DNA from: an uncultured Clostridia bacterium
GTDB lineage: Bacteria; Bacillota; Clostridia; TANB77; CAG-508
Length of the DNA stretch: 12,750 nt
Direction of reading: 5' to 3'
NCBI GenBank assembly: GCA_947631385.1
Contig: CANRLE010000025.1
Span: forward strand, 1 to 12,750
Shown here one piece after another: positions 1-8,216 of this stretch; position 1 is the stretch's first letter, and each line of letters opens with the position of its first letter. Under the pieces are notes generated by a model that worked only from the letters and a program-made list of their open reading frames with translations, was not told the DNA's origin and searched no databases. The position numbers were made by a program, and so were the translations under genes.

Positions 1-3000
1 AGTTGTAAAAACCTATATGGCACATCATCAAGGACTTATTTTGCTTAGCATTAATAACTTATTTAATGATAATATTCTTCAAAAACGATTTATGAAAAAT
101 CCAGAAATGGAAGCGGTAAGTATTTTACTACAAGAAACTATGCCAGAAAAAGCAATTATTACGAAGGAGAAAAAAGAAAAAGTAGAAAAATTAAAATATA
201 AAGATTATGAAAATTATATTCAAACAACCTATAAAAAATTAGATGAAAGAATTACAACAGGCAATGTAATATCAAATGAAAACTATGTTATAGCTATGAA
301 TCAAAAAGGGCAAGGATTTAGTCAATATAAAAATATTTATATTAATAGATATAAACCAACAGACGACTATCCACAAGGTATATTTTTCACTATTAAAAAT
401 ATAAAAACAAAGAAAATAGTAAGTTCTTATTATAACTTTAATGAAAATAAAGAAGAACAATATCAAATAAGTTTTATGCCAGATAAAGATGAACAAGAAA
501 TCATTAATGGCAATGTTAAAGCAACAATAACAACAACAGTAAGTTCATCAGTTCCTGTAGAATTACGAAGAATTTTATTAGAAAATCAAGGAAATGAAGA
601 AGAAATTTTAGAAATAACCTCTTATTTTGAACCAGTATTATCAAAAAAAGAGCAAGACTATGCACATCCTGTATTTAATAATTTATTTTTAATTAATAAA
701 TTTGATGAAACAACAAATAGCATATTAATTGAGAGAAAAAACAGGGAAGTAACTAGTCCAAAAATGTATTTAGGTGCCAATTTATCCACAAATAGTGAGA
801 CAATTGGGGATTTAGAATATGAAATAGATGGAGAAAAATTCATTGGAAGAGGTAATTTGGGAATACCTAACATGGTAAAAAACTCTATACCATTTTCTAA
901 AAGAACTGGACTAGTAACAGAACCAATAGTAGCCTTAAAGAGAACCATTAAGGTAAAACCTCAAGAAGAAGCTGTTTTAGATTTTATATTATCAGTTAAT
1001 GAAAATGAAGAAAAAGTAGTAGAAAACATCAAGAAATATCAATCAATTCAAAATGTAAGAAAAGAATTTGAATTATCAAAAGCTCGAGTAGAAGCAGAAA
1101 GTAGATATTTGAGCATAAAAGGTAGTGATATAGCCATTTATCAAAAAATGCTATCATATATTTTATTTGATAATCCAATTAAATCACAGACATTGAAAAA
1201 TATCAAAAAGCAGGACAACTATCATCAAAGTGATTTATGGAGATATGGCATATCTGGTGATTTACCAATAATATTACTAAAAGTAAGAAATGTAAATGAT
1301 GCATATATAATAAAAGAACTTTTGAAGGCTTATGAATTTTTTAGGACTAAATATATGGAAATAGAAATAGTAATTTTAGATGAAGAAAAACATAGCTATG
1401 AAAATTATTTGAGAGAAGAAATAGAAAGTGCTATTTTAAACCAGCACATGGGATATTTGAAAAATCAAAAAGGCGGAATTTTTACACTAAGCAAAGGTGA
1501 AGTAGATAAAAAAGATATTGAATTACTTGAATTTTTAGCAACTATCATTATAGATAGTGAAAAAGGAAGTCTACAAAATAATATTAAAGAATTGGAAGAA
1601 AGTTATCTGGAGAATTATAAAAATATTGGGGAAGAAGTACAAAATCAACAATTTATAGAAGAAGATAAGGATGATATAGACATTTTAGAAAACAAAGACA
1701 TTTTAAAATATTATAATGAGTATGGTGGATTTTCAGAGGATGGAAAAGAATATTGGATAAAAGTTACAAAAGAAAACAGATTACCTACTGTATGGAGTCA
1801 TATTTTAGCCAATAACAAATTTGGAACAGTTATAACAGAAAATATGGGAGGTTATAGTTGGTATCAAAATTGTAGGTTAAACAGAATTTCTAGTTGGGAA
1901 AATAATCCAAGTTATGATATTCCAGCTGAAATTATTTATTTGAAAGATAGAGAAACACAAAAAGCATGGTCATTAGGATTAAATCCTATGCCAGATGATA
2001 GAAATTATAATATTATTTATGGTTTTGGATATTGCAAATATCTTCACAAAAGTGACGGTATTGAACAGGACTTACAAGTATTTGTACCAAAAGAAGATAG
2101 CTGTAAAATAGGTATTTTGAATTTAAAAAACACGACACCAAATCGAAAAAAATTGAAATTATATTATTATATAAAACCAGTAATTCGGAGAAGATGAAAT
2201 TAAGTCTAATGGCTATATAAATGTTGGATTTGATGCCAATAATAATATAGTTGAAGCTAAAAACTTATATAGAGAAGAAATGGAAAAAACGCGAGTTTAT
2301 ATATCTTCAAGTGAAAAAATAAATTCTTATACAGGTGATAAAAATTTCTTTTTAGGTGAAGGTGGTATAGCAAGTCCACAGGCATTAAAAAAGGTATCAT
2401 TAAATAATCAAAATGGTCTAGGTAAAAAAGTTTGTATGGCATTTGAAATTGAAATCGACTTAGAAAGTTTTGAGAGCAAAGAAATATCATTAATACTAGG
2501 TGCTGAACAAGATGCCATGGACTGCAAAAATATTGCTTATAAATATCAAAAAGTAAGTAATTGTAAGCAAGAATTAACTAAAATCAAAAACTTCTGGAAA
2601 GACCTACTAGGAAGAGTGCAAGTATATACACCACTAGAATCAACTAATATTTTATTAAATGGCTGGGTAGCTTATCAAATCTTAGCAAGTAGACTATATA
2701 GCAGAACTGGATATTATCAATCTGGTGGAGCTTATGGTTTCCGCGACCAATTGCAAGATACAATAGGCTTAAAATATCTAGAACCAGCTTTGTTGAAACA
2801 ACAAATTATAAAACACAGTCAACATCAATTTATAGAGGGAGATGTTGAACATTGGTGGCACGAAGAAAATCAAAGAGGAATTAGAACTAGATTTTCAGAT
2901 GATTTATTATGGCTTGTTTATTTAGTAATAGAGTATATTCACTTTACAGGAGATAGAGCTATTTTAGATATTGAAACACCATATTTAAATGGAGCAGTTT

Positions 3001-4103
3001 TAGAAGATAATCAGGATGAAAGATATGAAAGATATTTGCCGTCAGAACAAAATGGAAGTATTTATGAGCATTGTATTAAAGCTATTGAAAAAAGTTTAAA
3101 TTTTGGAGAAAATGGATTGCCTAAAATTGGTTCTGGCGATTGGAATGATGGATTTAGTACTGTAGGAAATAAAGGAAGAGGAGAAAGTGTTTGGCTTGGA
3201 TTTTTCTTAGCATTAATTTTAGAGAACTTTATACCGATTTGCCAACAAAAAAATGATGAGGCATTAGCAAAGAAATATGAAGAAGTTAGAGGTCAATTGA
3301 AACGAGCTTTAAATTCTAATGGATGGGATGGAAGATGGTATAAACGTGCTTTTATGGATGATGGTAATGTATTAGGAAGTATGGCAAACGAAGAGTGCAG
3401 AATTGATAGTATTGCTCAGAGTTGGAGCGTAATTTCAAATGTTGGAGATAATGACAAGAAATATATTTCAATGGAGAGTTTAGAAAACCACTTGGTGGAC
3501 AGAGAAAATGGCATTATAAAATTACTGGATCCTCCTTTTGAAAAGGGTAAGTTAGAACCGGGATATATTAAGGCTTATTTGCCGGGAGTAAGAGAAAATG
3601 GTGGACAGTATACACATGCAGCAATATGGGTTATTATTGCAGAAACTATACTAGGATTTGGAGATAAAGCATTTGACTTATATCGTATGATAAATCCAAT
3701 AGAGCATAGTAGAACCAAAGAAGCAAGCCAAAAATATAAAGTAGAACCATATGTCATATCTGCTGATATTTATGGTACAAGCAATTTAGCAGGAAGAGGA
3801 GGCTGGACATGGTATACGGGCTCTGCTAGTTGGTATTATAAAGCAGGAATAGAAAATTTATTAGGATTAAAAGTTGAGGAAGGATATTTAAAAATTCAAC
3901 CATGTATTCCAAGAGAATGGAAAGAATACCAAATTAAGTATCAATGGAAAGATAGCATTTATAATATCTTAGTGAAAAATCCAGATGGTAAAAATGTTTT
4001 TGAAAAAGATGTAAGCAAAGTAATATTAAACGGTAATTTAGTTGAGAATTCAATTAAATTAGATGGAAGTAGAAATGTATATCAAATTGAAATAGAATTA
4101 TAA
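1..4103 (+). CDS. ndvB: NdvB-like cyclic beta-1,2-glucan synthase / GH94 glycoside phosphorylase, 5'-partial, read through a +1 frameshift at 2186
   Basis: This is the C-terminal part of a very large membrane-associated enzyme of the cyclic beta-1,2-glucan synthase family. The frame is already open at position 2, and residues 5-11 (YMAHHQG) match the end of the glycoamylase-like cyclisation domain of NdvB proteins, so the start lies upstream and the ATG at 17 is internal. Two GH94-type sugar-binding sandwich regions follow (about residues 90-370 and 575-760), then a catalytic (alpha/alpha)6 barrel. Barrel motifs seen are YGFRDQLQD, EGDVEHWWH, RFSDDLLW, GSGDWNDGF (Asp1046/Asp1049, the catalytic-acid motif), NGGQYTHAAIW and GRGGWTWYTGSASWYY. 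In the family the GH94 part phosphorolyses or trims beta-1,2-glucan. The frame breaks at 2186, where the zero frame stops at 2195-2197. Skipping one C restores KPV-I-GEDE and an open frame to the stop at 4101-4103, giving 1,366 residues here. All other motifs are intact. The product is confident; transport or export of the glucan cannot be judged from this window. Confidence 0.88.
2186..2189 (+). other. +1 frameshift site CGGA in the NdvB-like gene
   Basis: The upstream frame reads ATT CGG AGA AGA TGA and stops three codons after CGG. Dropping the C at 2186 gives ATT GGA GAA GAT and continues for over 600 codons of matching GH94 protein. The amino acid expected here is glycine, as in the V-L/I-G stretch of related NdvB proteins. 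There is no homopolymer at the site. The same CGGR context recurs at 11638 and 11774. Confidence 0.85.
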
Positions 4104-4111
4104 AAACAAAG

Positions 4112-4148
4112 AAGACAGGATTTTACAAAATGTAATACCTGTCTTTTT
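4112..4148 (+). terminator. Convergent (probably bidirectional) intrinsic terminator
   Basis: The arms AAGACAGG (4112-4119) and CCTGTCTT (4138-4145) form a stem, with an inner TTAC/GTAA extension and a run of five T at 4144-4148. It lies between the stop of the NdvB-like gene (4103) and the stop of glmS (4150, minus strand). The minus-strand copy is also followed by a T-rich stretch, so it could end both transcripts. Confidence 0.85.
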
Positions 4149-4149
4149 A

Positions 4150-5982
4150 CTATTCAACTGTAACAGATTTAGCTAGATTTCTAGGTTTATCAACATCTAA
4201 TCCTTTTTCCTTAGAAATGTAGTAAGAAAATAATTGCAAAGGAATAACTGATAGAATAGGAGAGATAAATGGATTTACTTCTGGAATTTTAATTGTCATA
4301 TTAAACATATTCTTGTCAACATTTTGATTAGTAATAACTAATGTTTTAGCCCCACGAGTTATAACCTCTTGAATATTACTAATTGTTTTTTCTACCAAAT
4401 TTTTATCTGTCATAATTCCAACTACAGTTATACCATTTTCAATTAAAGCAATAGGACCATGTTTTAATTCACCAGCAGGATAGCTTTCAGAATGTATATA
4501 AGAAATTTCTTTTAACTTTAAAGAACCTTCTCTAGCAACAGCTTCATCAATACCTCTTCCTAAGAAGAAAATATCTTTTTCTTGATAAACTTTTTTTGAA
4601 AAATCTTTAACAACTTCTGACAATTTTAAAGTTTCATCTATTTTTTTAGGTAAATTCATAATATCAGTTTTTAATTGATTTACAGTAGTAGTATTTCTAT
4701 CTAATATATCAGCAAAATAAATTGCAAGTAAAGTTATTAGCATAACTTGAGAAGTATAAGCCTTAGTAGATGCAACAGCTATTTCAGGTCCAGCATGTGT
4801 ATATATAGAATAATCTGCTTCTCTTGTAATAGAACTTCCAATTACATTGCTTATAGCAATAGTTTTTGCACCATTTTCCTTAGATAATTTCAAAGCTGCT
4901 ATAGTATCAGCTGTTTCACCTGATTGTGAAATAAAAATGCATAAAGTTTTGTCATCTACTAATGGATGTCTATACCTAAACTCAGAAGCAATATCTACTT
5001 CAGTAGGAATCTGGCATAGTTTTTCAATTGCATTTTTTCCTACTAGACCAGCATGCATTGCCGTACCACATGCAACAATATATATTTTATTAATTGTAGC
5101 TAAATATTCTTTGGTAAATTTTAGCTCTTCAAATTCACATTTAGAAAATTCATTTAATTTAGAACCAATTGTCTCTCTAATAGCAGTTGGTTGCTCGTAA
5201 ATTTCTTTTAACATGAAATCTTCATAACCATCTTTTTCAGCACTAGAAGCATTCCATTCAATAGTTTGAGTATTTTTCTTTATAATATTTAAATCTTTAT
5301 CATAAAAGCTAACATTATCCCTAGTTAAAACAGCAAATTCTAAATCATTTAATAAATAGAAGTTTCTAGTGAAAGAAAGAATAGCAGGAATATCAGATGA
5401 AATATAATTTTCAGTTTCTCCTTTTCCAATAACTAATGGACTGTCTTTTCTAACAACTATCATGTTATCTGGATAATCTTTGCAAATAACTTCTATTGCA
5501 AAACTTCCCTTTAAATCAGAACATGCATTTTTTACAGCTTGTAGAAAACGTAAATCACCTGATTCGTTTTTATAATAATAATGTATTAAATTTGGGATAA
5601 TTTCAGTATCTGTCTGAGAATAAAAAGTGTACCCATGGTCTGTTAAAAATTTTTTTAGTTCATTGTAATTTTCAATTATACCATTATGAACTACACTAAA
5701 AGTTTTGCTATTGTCTAAATGAGGGTGAGCATTTTCTTTTGAAGGTTTTCCATGAGTTGCCCATCTTGTGTGAGCGATTCCAATGGTTCCTTCTAAATCA
5801 TTGATTCCTTTTAATTGATATAAATTTTTGACTCTTCCTTTGTCTTTCATAACAGAAAGACTGTCTTTTTCAACGGTTGAGATACCAGCTGAGTCATAGC
5901 CTCTGTACTCTAACCTGATTAGCCCATTAATTAGAATAGGGCTTGCTTTTTGGTTTCCTATGTAACCTACAATTCCACACAT
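4150..5982 (-). CDS. glmS: Glutamine--fructose-6-phosphate aminotransferase (isomerizing)
   Basis: GlmS makes glucosamine-6-phosphate from fructose-6-phosphate and glutamine, the first committed step towards UDP-GlcNAc and peptidoglycan. The 610-residue length is standard. The N-terminal class II glutaminase begins MCGIVGYIG, with Cys2 as the nucleophile after Met removal, and carries HTRWATHGKPS and NGIIENYNEL. Two SIS sugar-phosphate domains follow (ACGTAMHAG, SQSGETADT, then GRGIDEAVAREGSLKLKE and SYPAGELKHGP). It ends with the canonical DKPRNLAKSVTVE tail bearing the active-site lysine. I chose the start at 5982 rather than the in-frame ATG at 6021, because AGGAGG (5996-5991) sits eight bases before it and Cys must be residue 2. 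It is a single gene, convergent with the NdvB-like gene, and a glmS ribozyme in its leader implies feedback by glucosamine-6-phosphate. Confidence 0.98.
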   Translation of the reverse strand: MCGIVGYIGNQKASPILINGLIRLEYRGYDSAGISTVEKDSLSVMKDKGRVKNLYQLKGINDLEGTIGIAHTRWATHGKPSKENAHPHLDNSKTFSVVHNGIIENYNELKKFLTDHGYTFYSQTDTEIIPNLIHYYYKNESGDLRFLQAVKNACSDLKGSFAIEVICKDYPDNMIVVRKDSPLVIGKGETENYISSDIPAILSFTRNFYLLNDLEFAVLTRDNVSFYDKDLNIIKKNTQTIEWNASSAEKDGYEDFMLKEIYEQPTAIRETIGSKLNEFSKCEFEELKFTKEYLATINKIYIVACGTAMHAGLVGKNAIEKLCQIPTEVDIASEFRYRHPLVDDKTLCIFISQSGETADTIAALKLSKENGAKTIAISNVIGSSITREADYSIYTHAGPEIAVASTKAYTSQVMLITLLAIYFADILDRNTTTVNQLKTDIMNLPKKIDETLKLSEVVKDFSKKVYQEKDIFFLGRGIDEAVAREGSLKLKEISYIHSESYPAGELKHGPIALIENGITVVGIMTDKNLVEKTISNIQEVITRGAKTLVITNQNVDKNMFNMTIKIPEVNPFISPILSVIPLQLFSYYISKEKGLDVDKPRNLAKSVTVE

Positions 5983-6046
5983 TTTTAAATCCTCCTTTAA
6001 TTTATATGGAATTGAAAGCATGCAAATAAAAGCTTAAATTTATTAA

Positions 6047-6169
6047 TTTTTGTTACAATATTACTATTGCTTTTTTATTAATAATATGACCTTAAGCCAA
6101 AGCCACTAGAGCATCCGCCGAAATTTTCGATAACTCTAGACCTCGTCAACACTATTGTGTCCAGGCGCT
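6047..6169 (-). ncRNA. glmS ribozyme (glucosamine-6-phosphate-activated riboswitch/ribozyme)
   Basis: Read on the minus strand, the leader contains the conserved glmS ribozyme blocks in order: A|GCGCCTGGAC (predicted self-cleavage between 6169 and 6168), GTTGACGAGG, GTTATCGA, TTTCGGCGGATGC, then a P4-type hairpin formed by 6087-6079 and 6066-6058. In known Firmicutes this RNA cleaves itself when glucosamine-6-phosphate binds, and the cleaved glmS mRNA is degraded. The 3' boundary is approximate. The ribozyme ends about 65 bases before the glmS start codon. Confidence 0.95.
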
Positions 6170-6213
6170 ATAATAATTTGTAAAATAAATTTGCATTTCT
6201 TTCAATCTACTCT

Positions 6214-6219
6214 ATTATA
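6214..6219 (-). promoter_or_regulatory. Probable glmS promoter (-10 box)
   Basis: On the minus strand a perfect TATAAT lies at 6219-6214, about 45 bases upstream of the ribozyme cleavage site. The region where a -35 box should be (6237-6245) is poor, offering only CTTCTT or TTGCTT at unfavourable spacing. The -10 box is clear; the assignment as the glmS promoter is inferred from position. Confidence 0.5.
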
Positions 6220-6259
6220 TTACACCAAAATGCTAAAAGAAGCAAGTCTTTCAAAAATA

Positions 6260-6521
6260 TTAATTAAATTTAAAATTAACTTTCCCTTACTCAGTAGAAG
6301 TATATTAGATATTAAAAGATGTATCGCTTGAATTTCGAGAAAAATAGAACTTGTTATTAAAAAAATGAGGGATGTTCACGATAAATAAGTTATTTTCTTC
6401 GTGAAAGCGGCACATTTTTTTAAGTTACAAGTTATTTTTGAACGAAATGAACAAGATACATCTTTTAATATCTAATATACTTCTACCGAGTAAGGGAAAA
6501 CTAATCTTAAAATTTAATTAA
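6260..6521. repeat. Long palindromic element, about 262 bp (MITE-like)
   Basis: The two halves are inverted copies of each other around position 6390. The segments 6281-6325 and 6455-6499 match at 44 of 45 positions; the only mismatch pairs 6293 with 6487. The outer ends start TTAATTAAATTT on both sides. The inner part is less perfect but closes with TTCACGA (6375-6381) and TCGTGAA (6399-6405) around an AAATAA/TTATTT core. No convincing coding frame lies inside. Candidates are a miniature inverted-repeat element or a large hairpin RNA; its position between divergent genes, ending five bases before the mtnN -35 box, is consistent with insertion into a spacer. Confidence 0.85.
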
Positions 6522-6525
6522 ATAA

Positions 6526-6554
6526 TTGAATTTATTACTCTTTTATTATATAAT
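6526..6554 (+). promoter_or_regulatory. Sigma-A type promoter of the mtnN operon
   Basis: TTGAAT (6526-6531), a 17-base spacer and a perfect TATAAT (6549-6554) lie about 65 bases upstream of the mtnN start codon. This is close to the vegetative consensus. It should drive mtnN and the three closely spaced genes that follow. Confidence 0.8.
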
Positions 6555-6619
6555 CTAGGCAGAGATAATTAGATTACTTAGTCAAACAGCAATATAAAAA
6601 GAAAGGTGTGTGATTAAGC

Positions 6620-7315
6620 ATGAAAAGTGTAGGAATAATTGTTGCAATGGACGAAGAAAGAGAAGCAATTATAAACATCATGAAAGACATAAAAATTGAG
6701 CAAATATACAACCTAAGATTTATGGAAGGTACAATACAAGGAAAAAACTGCATATTAGTAAAAAGCGGAATTGGCAAAGTAAACGCAGCAAGAACAACCC
6801 AAATTATGATAGGCAAATTTGACATACAATACATCATCAACATAGGAGTAGGAGGTTCAATAAACAACTTACTAGACATAGGGGACGTATTAATAGGAAA
6901 ACAAGTACTTCAGCACGACTTTGATATCACAGCTTTTGGACATAGTAAAGGATATATTACAGGAGTAGGAGACAAAATTACATGTGATAGAGGCCTAGTA
7001 AATGAATTTGAAAAAGTAATCAAATCAATACCAGAAAGAAGCTACAAAATAAAATTGGGAATAATTGCAACAGGGGATATTTTCTGTACAGAGTCATGGA
7101 TGAAAGACAAAATTCGTGCCAAATTTAATGCTGATGTAGTAGACATGGAATGTGCTTCTATGGCACAAGTATGTTACTTAGACAATATTCCATTTATTGC
7201 TATTAGAGGAATATCTGACACACCAAATGGAAAAAATGCAAAAACATTTGATGAAAATGTAAAATTAATCTCAAAGAGATGTGCAACACTATTAAAAGAA
7301 TTATTAACTAAGTAA
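6620..7315 (+). CDS. mtnN: 5'-methylthioadenosine/S-adenosylhomocysteine nucleosidase
   Basis: This cytosolic enzyme cleaves adenine from 5'-methylthioadenosine and S-adenosylhomocysteine, clearing the by-products of polyamine synthesis and methylation and feeding methionine salvage and the activated methyl cycle. At 231 residues it has the usual family length. Visible motifs are GIIVAMDEE (Glu12), SGIGKVNAA, NIGVGGS, QHDFD, VVDMECASMAQVC (Glu177, ribose binding) and RGISDT (Asp200, the general acid). AAAGG lies upstream of the ATG at a rather long spacing of about 13 bases. It is the first gene of a run transcribed from the promoter at 6526, and the next gene starts 16 bases after its stop. 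The assignment is secure. Confidence 0.96.
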   Translation: MKSVGIIVAMDEEREAIINIMKDIKIEQIYNLRFMEGTIQGKNCILVKSGIGKVNAARTTQIMIGKFDIQYIINIGVGGSINNLLDIGDVLIGKQVLQHDFDITAFGHSKGYITGVGDKITCDRGLVNEFEKVIKSIPERSYKIKLGIIATGDIFCTESWMKDKIRAKFNADVVDMECASMAQVCYLDNIPFIAIRGISDTPNGKNAKTFDENVKLISKRCATLLKELLTK

Positions 7316-7331
7316 AAAGGATAAAGTAAAT

Positions 7332-8201
7332 ATGAAAAAAGCAAAAAAAACAACTGAAATTTTATTATTAATATTACTAATTTTATTTATTGCAATTATA
7401 ATTTTTTATGTACTAATAGATGTAAAAGGCAATGCACCAAAATGGATGAATGATACATGCAAAGTTAAAGAAGAAAATTACATGGAAAGAAAGATATTTA
7501 TCATAGAAACAGCAAATAAAGAAAAAAAATCTGATACAAAAATACTATACTTTCATGGTGGCTCATATATGGCAGAAGCAAGTGAAAGGCATTGGGAATT
7601 CATAAAAAAGCTTGTTGAAGATACAGGTGCAACAGTAATTATGCCAGACTATCCATTAGCACCTAGATACAACTATAAAGATGTATTTAAAATGGTAGAA
7701 CCATTATATAAAGACATTATAAATAAAATTGACACAAACCAATTAATTATTATGGGAGACTCAGCAGGTGGAGGTCTTGGATTGGCCTTAGAAGAAAAAA
7801 TAGGAGAAGACGATTTGCCAATGCCTAGAGAGACAATTCTAATTTCACCATGGCTAGATGTTAGATTAGAAAATCCAGACATAGATGAAGTACAAAAAAA
7901 TGATAAATTATTGAACAAAGACATACTTAAATTAGCAGGAATTTCATATGCAGGTAATGATGGCATAGACTCTTATTTAGTAAATCCAATTGAAGGAGAT
8001 TTATCAAAACTTAAAAATGTGACCATTTTAATTGGTACTGATGATATTTTGAATCCAGATGTTAAAAAATTAGCACAAAAAGATACTTCAATAGAAGTTA
8101 AAGAATATGAGGGAGCAGGACATATTTGGATTATAGACAAAAACAGTAGCCAAGAATTAATAGAAAGTGGATACCAACAAATTTTAGAACTTATAAAATG
8201 A
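7332..8201 (+). CDS. Membrane-anchored alpha/beta hydrolase, HSL (hormone-sensitive lipase-like) family
   Basis: This is a 289-residue esterase-type alpha/beta hydrolase. Residues about 10-30 form one hydrophobic segment, an uncleaved signal anchor, so the catalytic domain probably faces outside. The family signatures are FHGGS (His75-Gly76-Gly77, oxyanion hole), GDSAGG (nucleophile Ser144), GTDDIL (probable acid Asp238) and GAGHIW (His264), so the catalytic triad looks complete. The stretch PDYPLAP is also typical of the HSL family. The natural substrate cannot be told from sequence; esters of lipids, acylated sugars or xenobiotics are all possible. It lies 16 bases after mtnN and 15 bases before the P-type ATPase gene, so it is almost certainly cotranscribed, although no functional link to either is obvious. 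Confidence 0.85.
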   Translation: MKKAKKTTEILLLILLILFIAIIIFYVLIDVKGNAPKWMNDTCKVKEENYMERKIFIIETANKEKKSDTKILYFHGGSYMAEASERHWEFIKKLVEDTGATVIMPDYPLAPRYNYKDVFKMVEPLYKDIINKIDTNQLIIMGDSAGGGLGLALEEKIGEDDLPMPRETILISPWLDVRLENPDIDEVQKNDKLLNKDILKLAGISYAGNDGIDSYLVNPIEGDLSKLKNVTILIGTDDILNPDVKKLAQKDTSIEVKEYEGAGHIWIIDKNSSQELIESGYQQILELIK

Positions 8202-8216
8202 GGAGATAAAATTTAA

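Noticed and set aside
17..2197. ATG at 17 as the real start of the first gene
   Set aside because: The frame is open to the window edge, there is no ribosome binding site, and the start falls inside the conserved TYMAHHQG motif, so the gene begins upstream.
2280..4103. A separate gene starting at ATG 2280
   Set aside because: The same frame is open and matches GH94 proteins from 2187 onward, and no ribosome binding site with good spacing precedes 2280. It is the continuation of the upstream gene.
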